Shown piece by piece: positions 6,968 through 14,787 of a stretch of 45,123 nucleotides of DNA (position 1 is the stretch's first letter; the number at the start of each line of letters is the position of its first letter). Below the pieces are notes generated by a model. It was not told the origin of the DNA and ran no database searches. It saw only the letters and a list, made by a program, of their open reading frames with translations. The position numbers were made by a program, and so were the translations under genes. The stretch spans positions 1 to 45,123 of the forward strand of contig NZ_AWNH01000072.1 in the NCBI RefSeq assembly GCF_000482245.1, read 5' to 3'. The stretch comes from Leptolyngbya sp. Heron Island J. Lineage in GTDB: Bacteria; Cyanobacteriota; Cyanobacteriia; Phormidesmidales; Phormidesmidaceae.

Positions 6968-8406
6968 TAAACAATATCCTGATAAAACTGACTCTCCACC
7001 ATCACCTCTTGCCCAAACTGTTGCCGTAACGGCCAGGGCAACAACACTTCAATATGAGGCCGCCAGGCCCGCAAACGCTGTTTTACATTCGGATCATTCC
7101 GACGATAAACCGCCCGATAATAGGCATCCTGATCAGAACGAGACGTCAACAGATCGAGCATTTGTTGACGTAACTCTCCCCGTAACGTCTGTGCAACTAG
7201 CGCCTGAGCCTGCCCATAGTCAATCTGCTTAAACGTCGGATGTCGTAGCGAATTACGGATATAGCGCTGGTCCCAAACCGAATCAAATCGCACTAGCAAA
7301 ACATCCTTTGGCTGATAATAATCAAACCCCCAGGCCTCAGCCATCCTCAGCTGAATCTCATCCGGTGCTGGCAGTTCACCCTGGAGATATTGTTGTTTAA
7401 GACTGGCAGGCACCAACCCATTATCCCAAGACAGCGGTTCCAACGCCTGAATTCGATCCAAACGATAGTTTCGCCAGTCCATCGTATCTGGCTGCCCAAA
7501 AACATCCCCAAAACCGCAGAGATATGGCCCCCGCCGATAGTAATAAAGACATACCGGATACACCACCACGGTTGCTGTATCCTGCCGTGATGCGTGCCAG
7601 TAGGTCAGCTTAATTGGCGGTACTTTGGATTGCTGCCACAGCTCCCCTAACTCCGCCTGCCAGTCCTCTACACGATCATGACGGTCCTTCGGCACTACAT
7701 AATCCACATGCACAAAAAAGCGTCGCTGGCCCTCCAGCCCATGGGATAGGTTATCTGCGATCGCCGCTAAATCCGGCTGTACCAAAAATGCCAGCTCATC
7801 TGCCGTGGCTGACCGAGTGGTGTAGGGTAAGGCAGGCCAATCTGCCACCCGACCATAGCCACTGCCAGCAGAGGCCAACAGCTTCAACTCTTGCAACCGC
7901 TTTAAATCACCCGACAATGCCCGTCTCGTTACTCCAAATAGTCGCGTCTCATCCAGAAAGCGATCGCACCGTTTAGGTAGAACATCATGGTATTTCAAGA
8001 CTGTGATCAACCGTTGCCGCTTCTCTTCTACCTCATGAGGATTTTCAGTGGCATAGCTCTCCCACTGCGCCTGAGTGTAATGTATATCAGGTGCAAACAA
8101 CCATGCTGCGACTGTCTTAGTACAGGGACACAGGTCATTATGCTGACCTGGCCTGTCATCATTACTCGGATGATCTGCTGTGAAAAATGCCTCCCGACAA
8201 TCAGCATAGGTAAACGGCTCAGGCAAGGAAAAAGACATTGCCCCATAAAAGTGGCGTAGCCAGATCCACATCCGTAAAGCGTTCGCCAGATGTTGCTTCA
8301 AGCTGCCACGAGCCAGCCACTGTAGCAAAGGGATTTCTGGCAGATCCGACCAAAATTCTTCAGGCATAGCCCCTTGGGTAGACAATTTCCTGCTGATAGC
8401 CTGCAT
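6967..8406 (-). CDS. WYL-domain CRISPR-associated protein (TIGR03985-like)
   Basis: A protein of 479 residues from the ATG at 8406; a TTG one codon earlier is less likely. The middle has a winged-helix-like stretch (RLFGVTRRALSGDLKRLQEL). It is followed by a WYL domain with VVVYPVCLYYYRRGPYLCGF and WRNYRLDRI, and a long C-terminal region. Size and layout fit the cyanobacterial CRISPR-associated TIGR03985 family; I recognise it from memory and could not search. WYL domains sense ligands, often nucleotides, and act as regulators of defence loci. It is divergent from csx3 with about 100 bp between, which fits a regulator controlling its neighbour and itself. The HD hydrolase gene follows with a 1-bp overlap. 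Confidence 0.8.
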   Translation of the reverse strand: MQAISRKLSTQGAMPEEFWSDLPEIPLLQWLARGSLKQHLANALRMWIWLRHFYGAMSFSLPEPFTYADCREAFFTADHPSNDDRPGQHNDLCPCTKTVAAWLFAPDIHYTQAQWESYATENPHEVEEKRQRLITVLKYHDVLPKRCDRFLDETRLFGVTRRALSGDLKRLQELKLLASAGSGYGRVADWPALPYTTRSATADELAFLVQPDLAAIADNLSHGLEGQRRFFVHVDYVVPKDRHDRVEDWQAELGELWQQSKVPPIKLTYWHASRQDTATVVVYPVCLYYYRRGPYLCGFGDVFGQPDTMDWRNYRLDRIQALEPLSWDNGLVPASLKQQYLQGELPAPDEIQLRMAEAWGFDYYQPKDVLLVRFDSVWDQRYIRNSLRHPTFKQIDYGQAQALVAQTLRGELRQQMLDLLTSRSDQDAYYRAVYRRNDPNVKQRLRAWRPHIEVLLPWPLRQQFGQEVMVESQFYQDIV

Positions 8407-8512
8407 CAAAATCTAAGGTAAATCAAACATATGCCTAATTTTGTCTGAAGCTGGAAGAAGCCTCTTCCCACGATTGCTAAACTGCCATGAAGCTCGTCAG
8501 CGTGATGTACCC
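8407..8512. promoter_or_regulatory. Divergent intergenic region between the WYL gene and csx3
   Basis: The 106 bp must contain promoters for both directions. No clear palindromic operator or strong -10/-35 was seen. An in-frame TTG at 8441 could extend csx3 by 24 residues, but the conserved domain begins after 8513. The site is called from context only. Confidence 0.35.
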
Positions 8513-8878
8513 ATGGCCGATGTAGAACTTACCATTGCACCCTGCAAAACCTCAGCTGGGCTGCCCTACCAGCATCTCCATATTCAGATCACCGCCGATA
8601 ATGGCCTGATCACCCCTGTTGATTTAAAGGGGCTAAACCTTCCTAAAACCCTGATACCTAGCCAGGGCGTTGTAATCGAGGGAAAGGCACCCATTTGGCT
8701 ATATGGCTATCTTGTTCATGCATGCCATGCCTCCGCCTGGGTTGGTTGCTTTGACCCACGTCTTGGAGGTAACTTTCCCCACTCGGGCGGTGCCGTTGTG
8801 ATTGAGACCCATTCACCCCTAGTAGATGTTGGCCAGGTAATAGAAGTGGAGATTCCCGATGAGTTCTATTCAGCTTGA
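8513..8878 (+). CDS. csx3: Csx3 (Crn3) CRISPR ring nuclease
   Basis: From the ATG at 8513 the protein has 121 residues, the usual Csx3 size. Family hallmarks are IWLYGYLVHACHASAWVG with His72, FDPRLGG with Asp81 and Arg83, and GGAVVIETHS. Csx3/Crn3 degrades cyclic tetra-adenylate, the second messenger made by Cas10 of type III systems, and so shuts off the accessory response. The conserved His, Asp and Arg are all present, so activity is expected. The stop overlaps the start of the Csx3-AAA gene by 20 bp, showing an operon. It is cytosolic with no signal peptide. An upstream TTG start at 8441 would add an unconserved tail. Confidence 0.9.
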   Translation: MADVELTIAPCKTSAGLPYQHLHIQITADNGLITPVDLKGLNLPKTLIPSQGVVIEGKAPIWLYGYLVHACHASAWVGCFDPRLGGNFPHSGGAVVIETHSPLVDVGQVIEVEIPDEFYSA

Positions 8879-9773
8879 GGTCAATAGTTTGCCGGTGGGT
8901 GAAACTACCTATCAAACCCTCTACATTACTCTAACCAAGCCGCAAGCATTGATTTCACCAGACTCAATTGTGCCGCTCCCATTACCCATCGAGTTGGACC
9001 TGAGTCGGGAAGTTGTCATATCAGGTCAAGCTCCTTTGTGGCTGCAAGTTCGATTAATGTGGTGCTGCCGAGAAGCCCCCTGGGTGGGCTGCCATGCCGC
9101 CCGTGATAATCAAATCGTTGTGATTCATAGCAAGGTGGCATCACCGACCGTTGGCGACAGTTTTCCCATCCGGCTCAACCGTCGTCCCTGTCCAGCCATT
9201 TTAATCAGTGGTCCCCCCAATAGTGGCAAAAGTGTTTTTTCCAATGCCCTCAGACGAGCACTCTTAACCCAGGGACAGCGCGTCTTTCTCCATCGAGCCA
9301 GTTGGGACGGTGAAGGCAATTGGAGCTATGAATCCGATAATCCATCTCTCGTTGATTCACTCGTTCGCCACAATGAGTTTCGTATTCACGAAGATCCTAA
9401 AACTGCAAAACAGATACCTGATTTTTTTGAAAAACAAGCTAGAACTGTTGCCAATCTACGGCAGCTGACGGACTGTTTACTGGTAGATGTCGGAGGGCTC
9501 CCCCAACTGGAAAAAATACCACTCGTGAAACAATGCAGTCATTACATAGTTATTAGCCGGTTACCTAGTGAGGTAGAAAAATGGCACAAGCTATGTGAGT
9601 CACACCTGACAGCATTAGCAGTCATTCACAGTGTGTTAGAACCCACTCAGCAGGTAGTTAAGGAGCTGCCAATACTAGAAATAAAAGCGGGTCCTTGGCT
9701 ACTAGAGCAGGAACCGGTGATGCCTGATGCGGTTTTGGAAGTAGTATTACAATCTTTGTGGGAGCGTAATTAG
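8859..9773 (+). CDS. Csx3-AAA fusion: degenerate Csx3 domain plus P-loop ATPase
   Basis: The protein has 304 residues. Residues 1-105 form a Csx3-like domain (LWLQVRLMWCCREAPWVGC). Residues 113 onward form a P-loop domain with Walker A GPPNSGKS (118-125) and a hydrophobic DVGG strand near 206-213. Fusions of Csx3 to AAA-type ATPases are known in cyanobacteria. In this copy the catalytic positions differ from the neighbouring Csx3: Arg71 replaces the His, and HAAR replaces FDPR. Inference: the fused Csx3 domain may bind the cyclic nucleotide, or form mixed oligomers with the intact Csx3, without cutting it. The gene starts within the csx3 stop region and is presumably co-translated. Confidence 0.85.
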   Translation: MSSIQLEVNSLPVGETTYQTLYITLTKPQALISPDSIVPLPLPIELDLSREVVISGQAPLWLQVRLMWCCREAPWVGCHAARDNQIVVIHSKVASPTVGDSFPIRLNRRPCPAILISGPPNSGKSVFSNALRRALLTQGQRVFLHRASWDGEGNWSYESDNPSLVDSLVRHNEFRIHEDPKTAKQIPDFFEKQARTVANLRQLTDCLLVDVGGLPQLEKIPLVKQCSHYIVISRLPSEVEKWHKLCESHLTALAVIHSVLEPTQQVVKELPILEIKAGPWLLEQEPVMPDAVLEVVLQSLWERN

Positions 9774-10036
9774 GTCCTTGAGTTCTTCAGCCATATCTAA
9801 AGGTGGGTTGCTTGCGATCGCACGTTGTTCGGTAAACCGGCTTGAGCCTTTTCTTGAAACTTAGAGCCAATCAGCGTCCACTCATGGGCCAACCTGAATG
9901 ACGAGCGATTGAATTCCCTAGATTTCCTGGCATATCTCCTAATCCATTAACTTTTGCAACCTAATTTTCTGAAGCAGCTGACAAGTATAAGCAATATTAA
10001 TGATGCTCAGTTATCTTCTCTTATTCCAAAAGAGAA

Positions 10037-10471
10037 TTAGTATTGGGGCGGATGTAGCCCAACAGAGGCCAGTAATCGACGCAAGTTAACAACGTTGGTA
10101 CGATTTAAGCTCAGCGCCTCAATCGTAGCTCGCCCTGTTGGTGTTTTGCCTAATATTCTCGTCGTGTCTTTATTCCAACAAAAGTGATCGACCCAGCGTT
10201 GAGTACGCGGGTTATAGAGGTTGGCCATTTCACCGGTTTCTGGATCAATTGCCTGGGTTTTAGCCTGTTTCCGTCCATTGCACCCAAAGCAGGCCAGGGC
10301 CAGGTTCTCCAGCTCATTGGAACCACCCTTTAGTCGAGGCAATATATGGTCTACGGTGAAACTATCGGGGGCATAGTCTCCAGGGCAACGGCAATACTCG
10401 CAAAAATTATGGGCTCTGGTCTGAACGGTTCGCTTGGTCAGGGATGTGAGATGCTCCCGATTCGATGGCAT
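10037..10471 (-). CDS. HNH endonuclease domain protein
   Basis: From the ATG at 10471 the protein has 144 residues. The zinc and catalytic motifs are complete: Cys24-x2-Cys27, Asp41-His42 (FTVDHILPRLKGGSNELENL), Asn56, and Cys61-x2-Cys64 followed by Asn65 and Lys68. This is the common cyanobacterial HNH architecture with a C-terminal RTNVVNLRRLLASVG helix. A longer frame to 10522 adds a tail without conservation. It overlaps the upstream 148-residue gene by 65 bp, which is unusually long. Its target is unknown: it may be a stand-alone nuclease or a homing-type remnant. Confidence 0.85.
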   Translation of the reverse strand: MPSNREHLTSLTKRTVQTRAHNFCEYCRCPGDYAPDSFTVDHILPRLKGGSNELENLALACFGCNGRKQAKTQAIDPETGEMANLYNPRTQRWVDHFCWNKDTTRILGKTPTGRATIEALSLNRTNVVNLRRLLASVGLHPPQY

Positions 10472-10853
10472 GGGAGTTGTTCGGCATTGCCTTAAATCTT
10501 TGGTTAAGGGTTGCCAATCCAATGTGGGTCAGATCGGCAAGCTGAATTAATGCGTTTAACCTTTCTAGTGCAAACTTTTCAAGCTTGTCTTCTAAGCCAA
10601 TGAGTTCTTTGTATTCAGAATCGGCTAGAGAAACACCCTGCTGGTTGCGATCGCGTAAATGATCCAATCGCTGCTGCTCTTCTGAAGACAAGCGGCGTTG
10701 GATGGTTGCAACCAGCTCAGCCTCTTGCTTCGTTTTAGGAACATACATTTCCAGTTTAGATAATAATTCCAAAAATCTTACGGCATCGGCCAGTTGTTTT
10801 TGTGGCAAGGTTTCAACCAATTGAACCGCTCGTGATCGAATGTCGTTTACCAT
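10407..10853 (-). CDS. Conserved cyanobacterial hypothetical protein paired with an HNH gene
   Basis: 148 residues, mostly charged helices: RAVQLVETLPQKQLADAVRF, then ELVATIQRRLSSEEQQRL, then LEKFALERLNALIQLADL. No enzyme motif. I recognise the pattern as a helical protein often found next to HNH genes in cyanobacteria, without a known role. The last 25 or so residues (IESGASHIPDQANRSDQSP) look unlike the rest. They overlap the HNH start, so the original stop may have been lost by a small indel. Confidence 0.65.
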   Translation of the reverse strand: MVNDIRSRAVQLVETLPQKQLADAVRFLELLSKLEMYVPKTKQEAELVATIQRRLSSEEQQRLDHLRDRNQQGVSLADSEYKELIGLEDKLEKFALERLNALIQLADLTHIGLATLNQRFKAMPNNSHAIESGASHIPDQANRSDQSP

Positions 10854-11145
10854 ATTCAGACCGAGGAGCTAAATTGCAAATAAACCATCACTGATGCAAC
10901 TTTTTACTTTAACACTCCATTAGTGTTCATTTTACCTGCATCTAAAAATGCCCCTACTCGTAACGCTACCAGATTAAGTAAAGTCTGTATGTGTGCTGTA
11001 AACTCACAGGCTACGGTGCTGATATTTAGTGAAAACACCCCAAACCCACGCTCAACAGACAATCAGGTTCATAGCCCGTCCCATTGTTAATCTTGCTTTA
11101 AACATCGATAGAGAAAACTAATCTATGAACGCTCAAAGCAAATGA

Positions 11146-11688
11146 TTACTGGGCCTCAAAAAATGCCAGATGAGTTAAGCCGTAGCGTTTGATGCGCTGA
11201 AGCTGTAAACCCTGTGTAGACTGCGGCTGCCAATGCTCAGGAGTAAATTCAGCGGCGACGGTTGCCGCTGGCGCTAACAGGGATTGATGCACCAGGGTCT
11301 CAAGTACCGTTTGATAGAGTCCAGCGGCGTAGGGTGGATCGAAATACACCAGGTCAAACGGTTTTACATTAAGGCTTTTTAGCTTTTTAACAACGTCCCC
11401 CCGAATTACTCGAAAGGTTTGCTGGGAAGTGGCAACGGTTTGCCAGTTGGTTTGAATAATCCGGCAGGCCGCTCCCGATTTCTCAATACCGACCACAGTG
11501 CTGGCCCCTCGACACAGGGCTTCTGCACCCATAGCGCCGCTGCCTGCACAGAGATCGAGCCAACGGCAGCCCTGCACCTGCCCTTGCCAAATGTTAAATA
11601 GGGCCTCACGCACCTTAGCGGGTGTGGGTCGAGTCGCCTGCCCTGGCAGAGTTTTAATCGGGCGATTACCGTAGATGCGAATAGACAT
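11146..11688 (-). CDS. rsmD: 16S rRNA (guanine966-N2)-methyltransferase RsmD
   Basis: The 180 residues start MSIRIYGNRPIKTLPG and carry RPTPAKVREALFNIW, the SAM-binding motif DLCAGSGAMGAEAL and the catalytic YFDPPYAAG. This is the full RsmD layout and usual length. The enzyme methylates G966 of 16S rRNA in the 30S subunit. It lies 46 bp downstream of the sulfurtransferase on the same strand and may share its transcript. Confidence 0.93.
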   Translation of the reverse strand: MSIRIYGNRPIKTLPGQATRPTPAKVREALFNIWQGQVQGCRWLDLCAGSGAMGAEALCRGASTVVGIEKSGAACRIIQTNWQTVATSQQTFRVIRGDVVKKLKSLNVKPFDLVYFDPPYAAGLYQTVLETLVHQSLLAPAATVAAEFTPEHWQPQSTQGLQLQRIKRYGLTHLAFFEAQ

Positions 11689-11734
11689 AAATCAAAAAAC
11701 TGTAGAGGCATTCCCTGGTGGATGACCCCTCAGT

Positions 11735-12568
11735 CTATAAATAAGAACACCAATCGCTCCAGCCACCGGGATAGAGTTTACCCATGGGTTTACCCACCAC
11801 CACTTGCGAAAACAAATCCACACAGGCAGTCACACCCGAACCACAGTAAACAATCACCTCATCGGCATCATCCACTGCCCGCCAGTAATTTGCCAATTCC
11901 CCAGGAGATTTTAGCAAACCCGCTTCAGTACTAATATCTTGCCAGAAATAGTTCACAGCGCCCGGAACCGACCCAGCAATGGGATCGATCGGTTCTCTTT
12001 CACCTCGAAATCGATCGCCAGCACGCGCGTCGATCACCATGGTGCCAGGGTTGTCTTTATGCTGACGCACATAGTCAATATCTACAATCCAATTAGCCTG
12101 GGGCTGTGGCACAAAGCGACCTATTTGAGGTTGGGGTGTTTTGCTACTCAGGGGTAACCCTGCTGCTATCCAGGCATTGATACCACCGTCTAACAGGGCA
12201 ACATTCTCATGCCCCAGGTAGCGCAACATCCACCAAAGACGGGCCGCAAAGGCAAACCGGGAAGCATCGTAAATAACAACCGGGGTCTGTGGGTTAGACT
12301 GAATTCCCAACAGATTCAAACTCTCAACAAACTGGGGCCAGTGGGGCAACGGATGGCGACCCCCATGGGCTTGTACAGGACTCGACAGATGCCGATTGAG
12401 ATCGAGATAGTAAGCACCAGGAATATGTCCGGTATCGTATTGCTGCTGACCTAGATCGGGGTCTGGCAAGGAAAACCGGCAGTCGATCACAATTACCTCA
12501 CCCAAATGATTGCCCAACCATTGTGGAGAAACGATGTGAGACTTGGAGAGATCAATCAAATTACTCAA
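11735..12568 (-). CDS. sseA: 3-mercaptopyruvate/thiosulfate sulfurtransferase (tandem rhodanese)
   Basis: 277 residues with two rhodanese domains: an N-terminal one (VIVIDCRFSLPDPDLGQQQY, then GHIPGAYYLDLNRHLSSP) and a C-terminal catalytic one ending VIVYCGSGVTACVDL. The active-site loop CGSGVT is the form typical of mercaptopyruvate sulfurtransferases. The enzyme moves sulfur from a thiol donor to cyanide or other acceptors in the cytosol. The start is a TTG overlapping the stop of the upstream TOPRIM-like gene by 4 bp, so it is translationally coupled to it. Confidence 0.9.
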   Translation of the reverse strand: MSNLIDLSKSHIVSPQWLGNHLGEVIVIDCRFSLPDPDLGQQQYDTGHIPGAYYLDLNRHLSSPVQAHGGRHPLPHWPQFVESLNLLGIQSNPQTPVVIYDASRFAFAARLWWMLRYLGHENVALLDGGINAWIAAGLPLSSKTPQPQIGRFVPQPQANWIVDIDYVRQHKDNPGTMVIDARAGDRFRGEREPIDPIAGSVPGAVNYFWQDISTEAGLLKSPGELANYWRAVDDADEVIVYCGSGVTACVDLFSQVVVGKPMGKLYPGGWSDWCSYL

Positions 12569-13122
12569 GAGGCTAACGCGGAATTAGATGAATGAACCTG
12601 GGTGGCTAAAAAACTACTAATCGCCTGCACGAGAGGATGTTGGCGTAGTTTGTTCAGCCTTTGATCGGTGAGTTTAGCAAGGGTATGTTCAATAAAGCTT
12701 TGAACGCCTTCTGGGTATTGAGCTAATAAATCTCTTGGCTGCTTTTGTCCCAACTGCCACTCTAAAGCGGAGAGGGGACGACCGATACATTCCTCAAGCC
12801 AGGTGCGATCTTGTAAAAAAATAGTCTCAATGGTTGGAATGGCCTGCACTATTTTGTAGGGTGTACGCACGGTTGCGGTATGACTCAAAAATTCTAAATC
12901 TCGCTGGTAGCTTTCAATTGCGATTTCATCGTTAGTATCTGCATTCACGACCAGCACAATTGGAATCTGCCGTTCTGATAGTAGCGTTCTGGCTAGAGGA
13001 TCTGCATTGTATTTGTCCTCTCCATCTACAAAAGTGACATCTTGTAGAAGCTCGGGAGGAATTAAAGCGCGAAGAATTTCAATATGGAGAGGTCCTTCAG
13101 TGACGATATAGGCCTTTGTCAT
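12565..13122 (-). CDS. TOPRIM-like protein, unknown function
   Basis: 185 residues. The start MTKAYIVTEGPLHIEIL has the beta-strand plus Glu-Gly turn of TOPRIM folds, and VLVVNADTNDE (about residues 55-66) resembles the D-x-D strand. The rest is helical, with no other motif. TOPRIM domains occur in topoisomerases, OLD-type nucleases and related proteins. It overlaps both neighbours by 4 bp (nuclease upstream, sulfurtransferase downstream), so it clearly works in an operon. Assignment rests on motif reading only; a DUF3226/DUF4435-like TOPRIM protein is an alternative description. Confidence 0.6.
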   Translation of the reverse strand: MTKAYIVTEGPLHIEILRALIPPELLQDVTFVDGEDKYNADPLARTLLSERQIPIVLVVNADTNDEIAIESYQRDLEFLSHTATVRTPYKIVQAIPTIETIFLQDRTWLEECIGRPLSALEWQLGQKQPRDLLAQYPEGVQSFIEHTLAKLTDQRLNKLRQHPLVQAISSFLATQVHSSNSALAS

Positions 13123-13700
13123 AATGTTTTCTCCGATTTGATTTGAAAGTCCGCTGTTCCTTTTTCAATACATGCACGATATTTTTTAACCAATGAATCC
13201 CTCATACACTGACGCTTTAATGCGTAATCGATTTCTTTGCCGTTCCACAGGAGAACCATGTGAGGGCCAAGGGATTGGGTAAAAATCGATACAGGTGACG
13301 TAAATCCACTCCGGCTAAATACTACTCCAATTGTAGAAGCATGGCGACGTTGCAACTGGTTACGCATTTTGGCGATGGGGTCAACCTTGATAGGTTGGGA
13401 ATGATCTTTGGTTTCAACTAAACAGGCCAACCCATCACAGTAAATTGCGCCATCAATTTGCTCAATTGCATCGTTTTTATCATCAAGCTCATAGGGAGCC
13501 AATACATCTTTGACCCTGACTTCATAGGGATAAGTGACATCGGCCCCTTCAAGATGAAATGCTCGTAGAATCAGATATTCCAGTGCTTTGCCTGGAGGCC
13601 AATCGGGGGTATGTCGATCTTTAATGGCCTGCCAGAGCTGTAATAATTGAGCTTGCCCATAGGTTTCGATTCTGGCTTGATAGTCAGCGAAGCTGGTCAT
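13119..13700 (-). CDS. PD-(D/E)XK-type nuclease, Mrr-like
   Basis: 193 residues with a restriction-endonuclease-like core: helix KALEYLILRAFHLEGADV with Glu41, then Asp83 in IEQIDGAIYC, then Glu96 and Lys98 in LACLVETKDH. It also has a downstream strand TIGVVFSRSG. This is the D-xn-E-x-K arrangement of the Mrr/PD-(D/E)XK superfamily. No DNA-recognition domain is fused. It is the first gene of the cluster and overlaps the TOPRIM-like gene by 4 bp (ATGA). The pair could be a small defence or DNA-repair unit. No methyltransferase is adjacent, so it is not a classical restriction-modification system. Confidence 0.7.
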   Translation of the reverse strand: MTSFADYQARIETYGQAQLLQLWQAIKDRHTPDWPPGKALEYLILRAFHLEGADVTYPYEVRVKDVLAPYELDDKNDAIEQIDGAIYCDGLACLVETKDHSQPIKVDPIAKMRNQLQRRHASTIGVVFSRSGFTSPVSIFTQSLGPHMVLLWNGKEIDYALKRQCMRDSLVKKYRACIEKGTADFQIKSEKTL

Positions 13701-13745
13701 GAATATGTGCCATGGTGATCTGCACTTTGGTGATCTGCACCCTAT

Positions 13746-14645
13746 ATGTCTGATGATCGTTCCCTAGAAAATGCTGGGTTTATCCCTGAAGTCACGGGGG
13801 ATGGTTCAGCCACGTTTTATTCGGAGGAGTTTGGGGAGCATTTTCACTGCCGCCAGGGGGCCTATACCGATGCTCAACGTAACTATGTGGATGCGGCGAA
13901 TATTCCAGAGCTGGCCCAGGCTGAACGGCTCACAATCCTGGATGTTTGTTATGGGTTGGGATACAACACAGCCGCTGCTCTGGATACGATTGGGCGGGTC
14001 AACCCTGACTGTCAGGTGACGATTCGGGCCTTGGAAATTAATGCGGTGGTGGTTCGGGATGCGATCGCAAATAACCTGATCCACCACTGGACCCCAGCTA
14101 CCCAGCAAATTCTCAAGACATTGGCCACCGAACACCAATACAAAAGCCCGACCTTAGACATGGAGCTGCTTATCGGCGATGCCCGTCAGACATTACAGCC
14201 TCTGGCGGGCAACGGCTGGCAGGCTGACGCGATTCTATTTGATCCGTTTTCCCCCACCCGCTGCCCGCAGCTATGGACGGTGGAGTTTTTTAGCCTGACG
14301 GCTCAATGCCTGGCAAAAAATGGCATCCTGGCCACCTATTCCTGTGCTGCGGCTGTTCGCTCAGCCATGGAGTTAGCAGGGTTCTCCATTGGCTCATTCC
14401 CAGGTGTGGGTCGGACCTGGCCCTGCACCATCGCCACCAAAGACCAGCGACCTTTACCAGGCTTATCACAGCAGGAACAAGAACATCTGCAAACACGGGC
14501 TGCTGTTCCCTATCGTGATCCAACCCTGAAGGCAACGGCGGCAGCCATCATCGCTCAGCGGCAGCAGCAGCAGCAGCAGTCTACCTTGGAATCAACCAGT
14601 GCCTGGCGACGACGTTGGTTAACCGGACATGGGGCCCAGCGTTGA
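13746..14645 (+). CDS. mnmD: MnmC-type tRNA U34 methyltransferase (MnmD-like)
   Basis: 299 residues with the Methyltransf_30 fold: GSATFYSEEFGEHFHCRQGA near the N-terminus, SAM-binding ILDVCYGLGYNTAAALD, then LLIGDARQTL, and ILFDPFSPTRCPQLWTVEFF. The family forms the methylated end product at C5 of the wobble uridine of certain tRNAs. The FAD-dependent oxidoreductase half found in fused MnmC is absent, as in stand-alone MnmD. The C-terminus carries six consecutive glutamines from a CAG run, a likely length-variable tail. It is transcribed away from the nuclease cluster. Confidence 0.88.
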   Translation: MSDDRSLENAGFIPEVTGDGSATFYSEEFGEHFHCRQGAYTDAQRNYVDAANIPELAQAERLTILDVCYGLGYNTAAALDTIGRVNPDCQVTIRALEINAVVVRDAIANNLIHHWTPATQQILKTLATEHQYKSPTLDMELLIGDARQTLQPLAGNGWQADAILFDPFSPTRCPQLWTVEFFSLTAQCLAKNGILATYSCAAAVRSAMELAGFSIGSFPGVGRTWPCTIATKDQRPLPGLSQQEQEHLQTRAAVPYRDPTLKATAAAIIAQRQQQQQQSTLESTSAWRRRWLTGHGAQR

Positions 14646-14787
14646 GTTCTGAACCGGGATCTGAATTCGCAATTCAACGCTCAAAACTCCACAAAGTAGG
14701 ATGCCATACTTGGGCAGTCCAACCACTGCACGGTATACTCCTCCAGTGATTTTCGATATGCGTTAACTTCATACCTTTGTAATTCCT

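Noticed and set aside
7614-8259. Plus-strand ORFs inside the WYL gene
   Set aside because: They are shadows of the long minus-strand gene and have no recognisable domain.
9774-10036. Minus-strand reading resembling a short gene fragment (AHEWTLIGSKFQ)
   Set aside because: Frames are broken by stops and no family was recognised; the 263-bp gap is best left without a gene.
14555-14579. CAG run as a possible regulatory microsatellite
   Set aside because: It is in frame and encodes a short polyglutamine tail of the tRNA methyltransferase; nothing suggests more.
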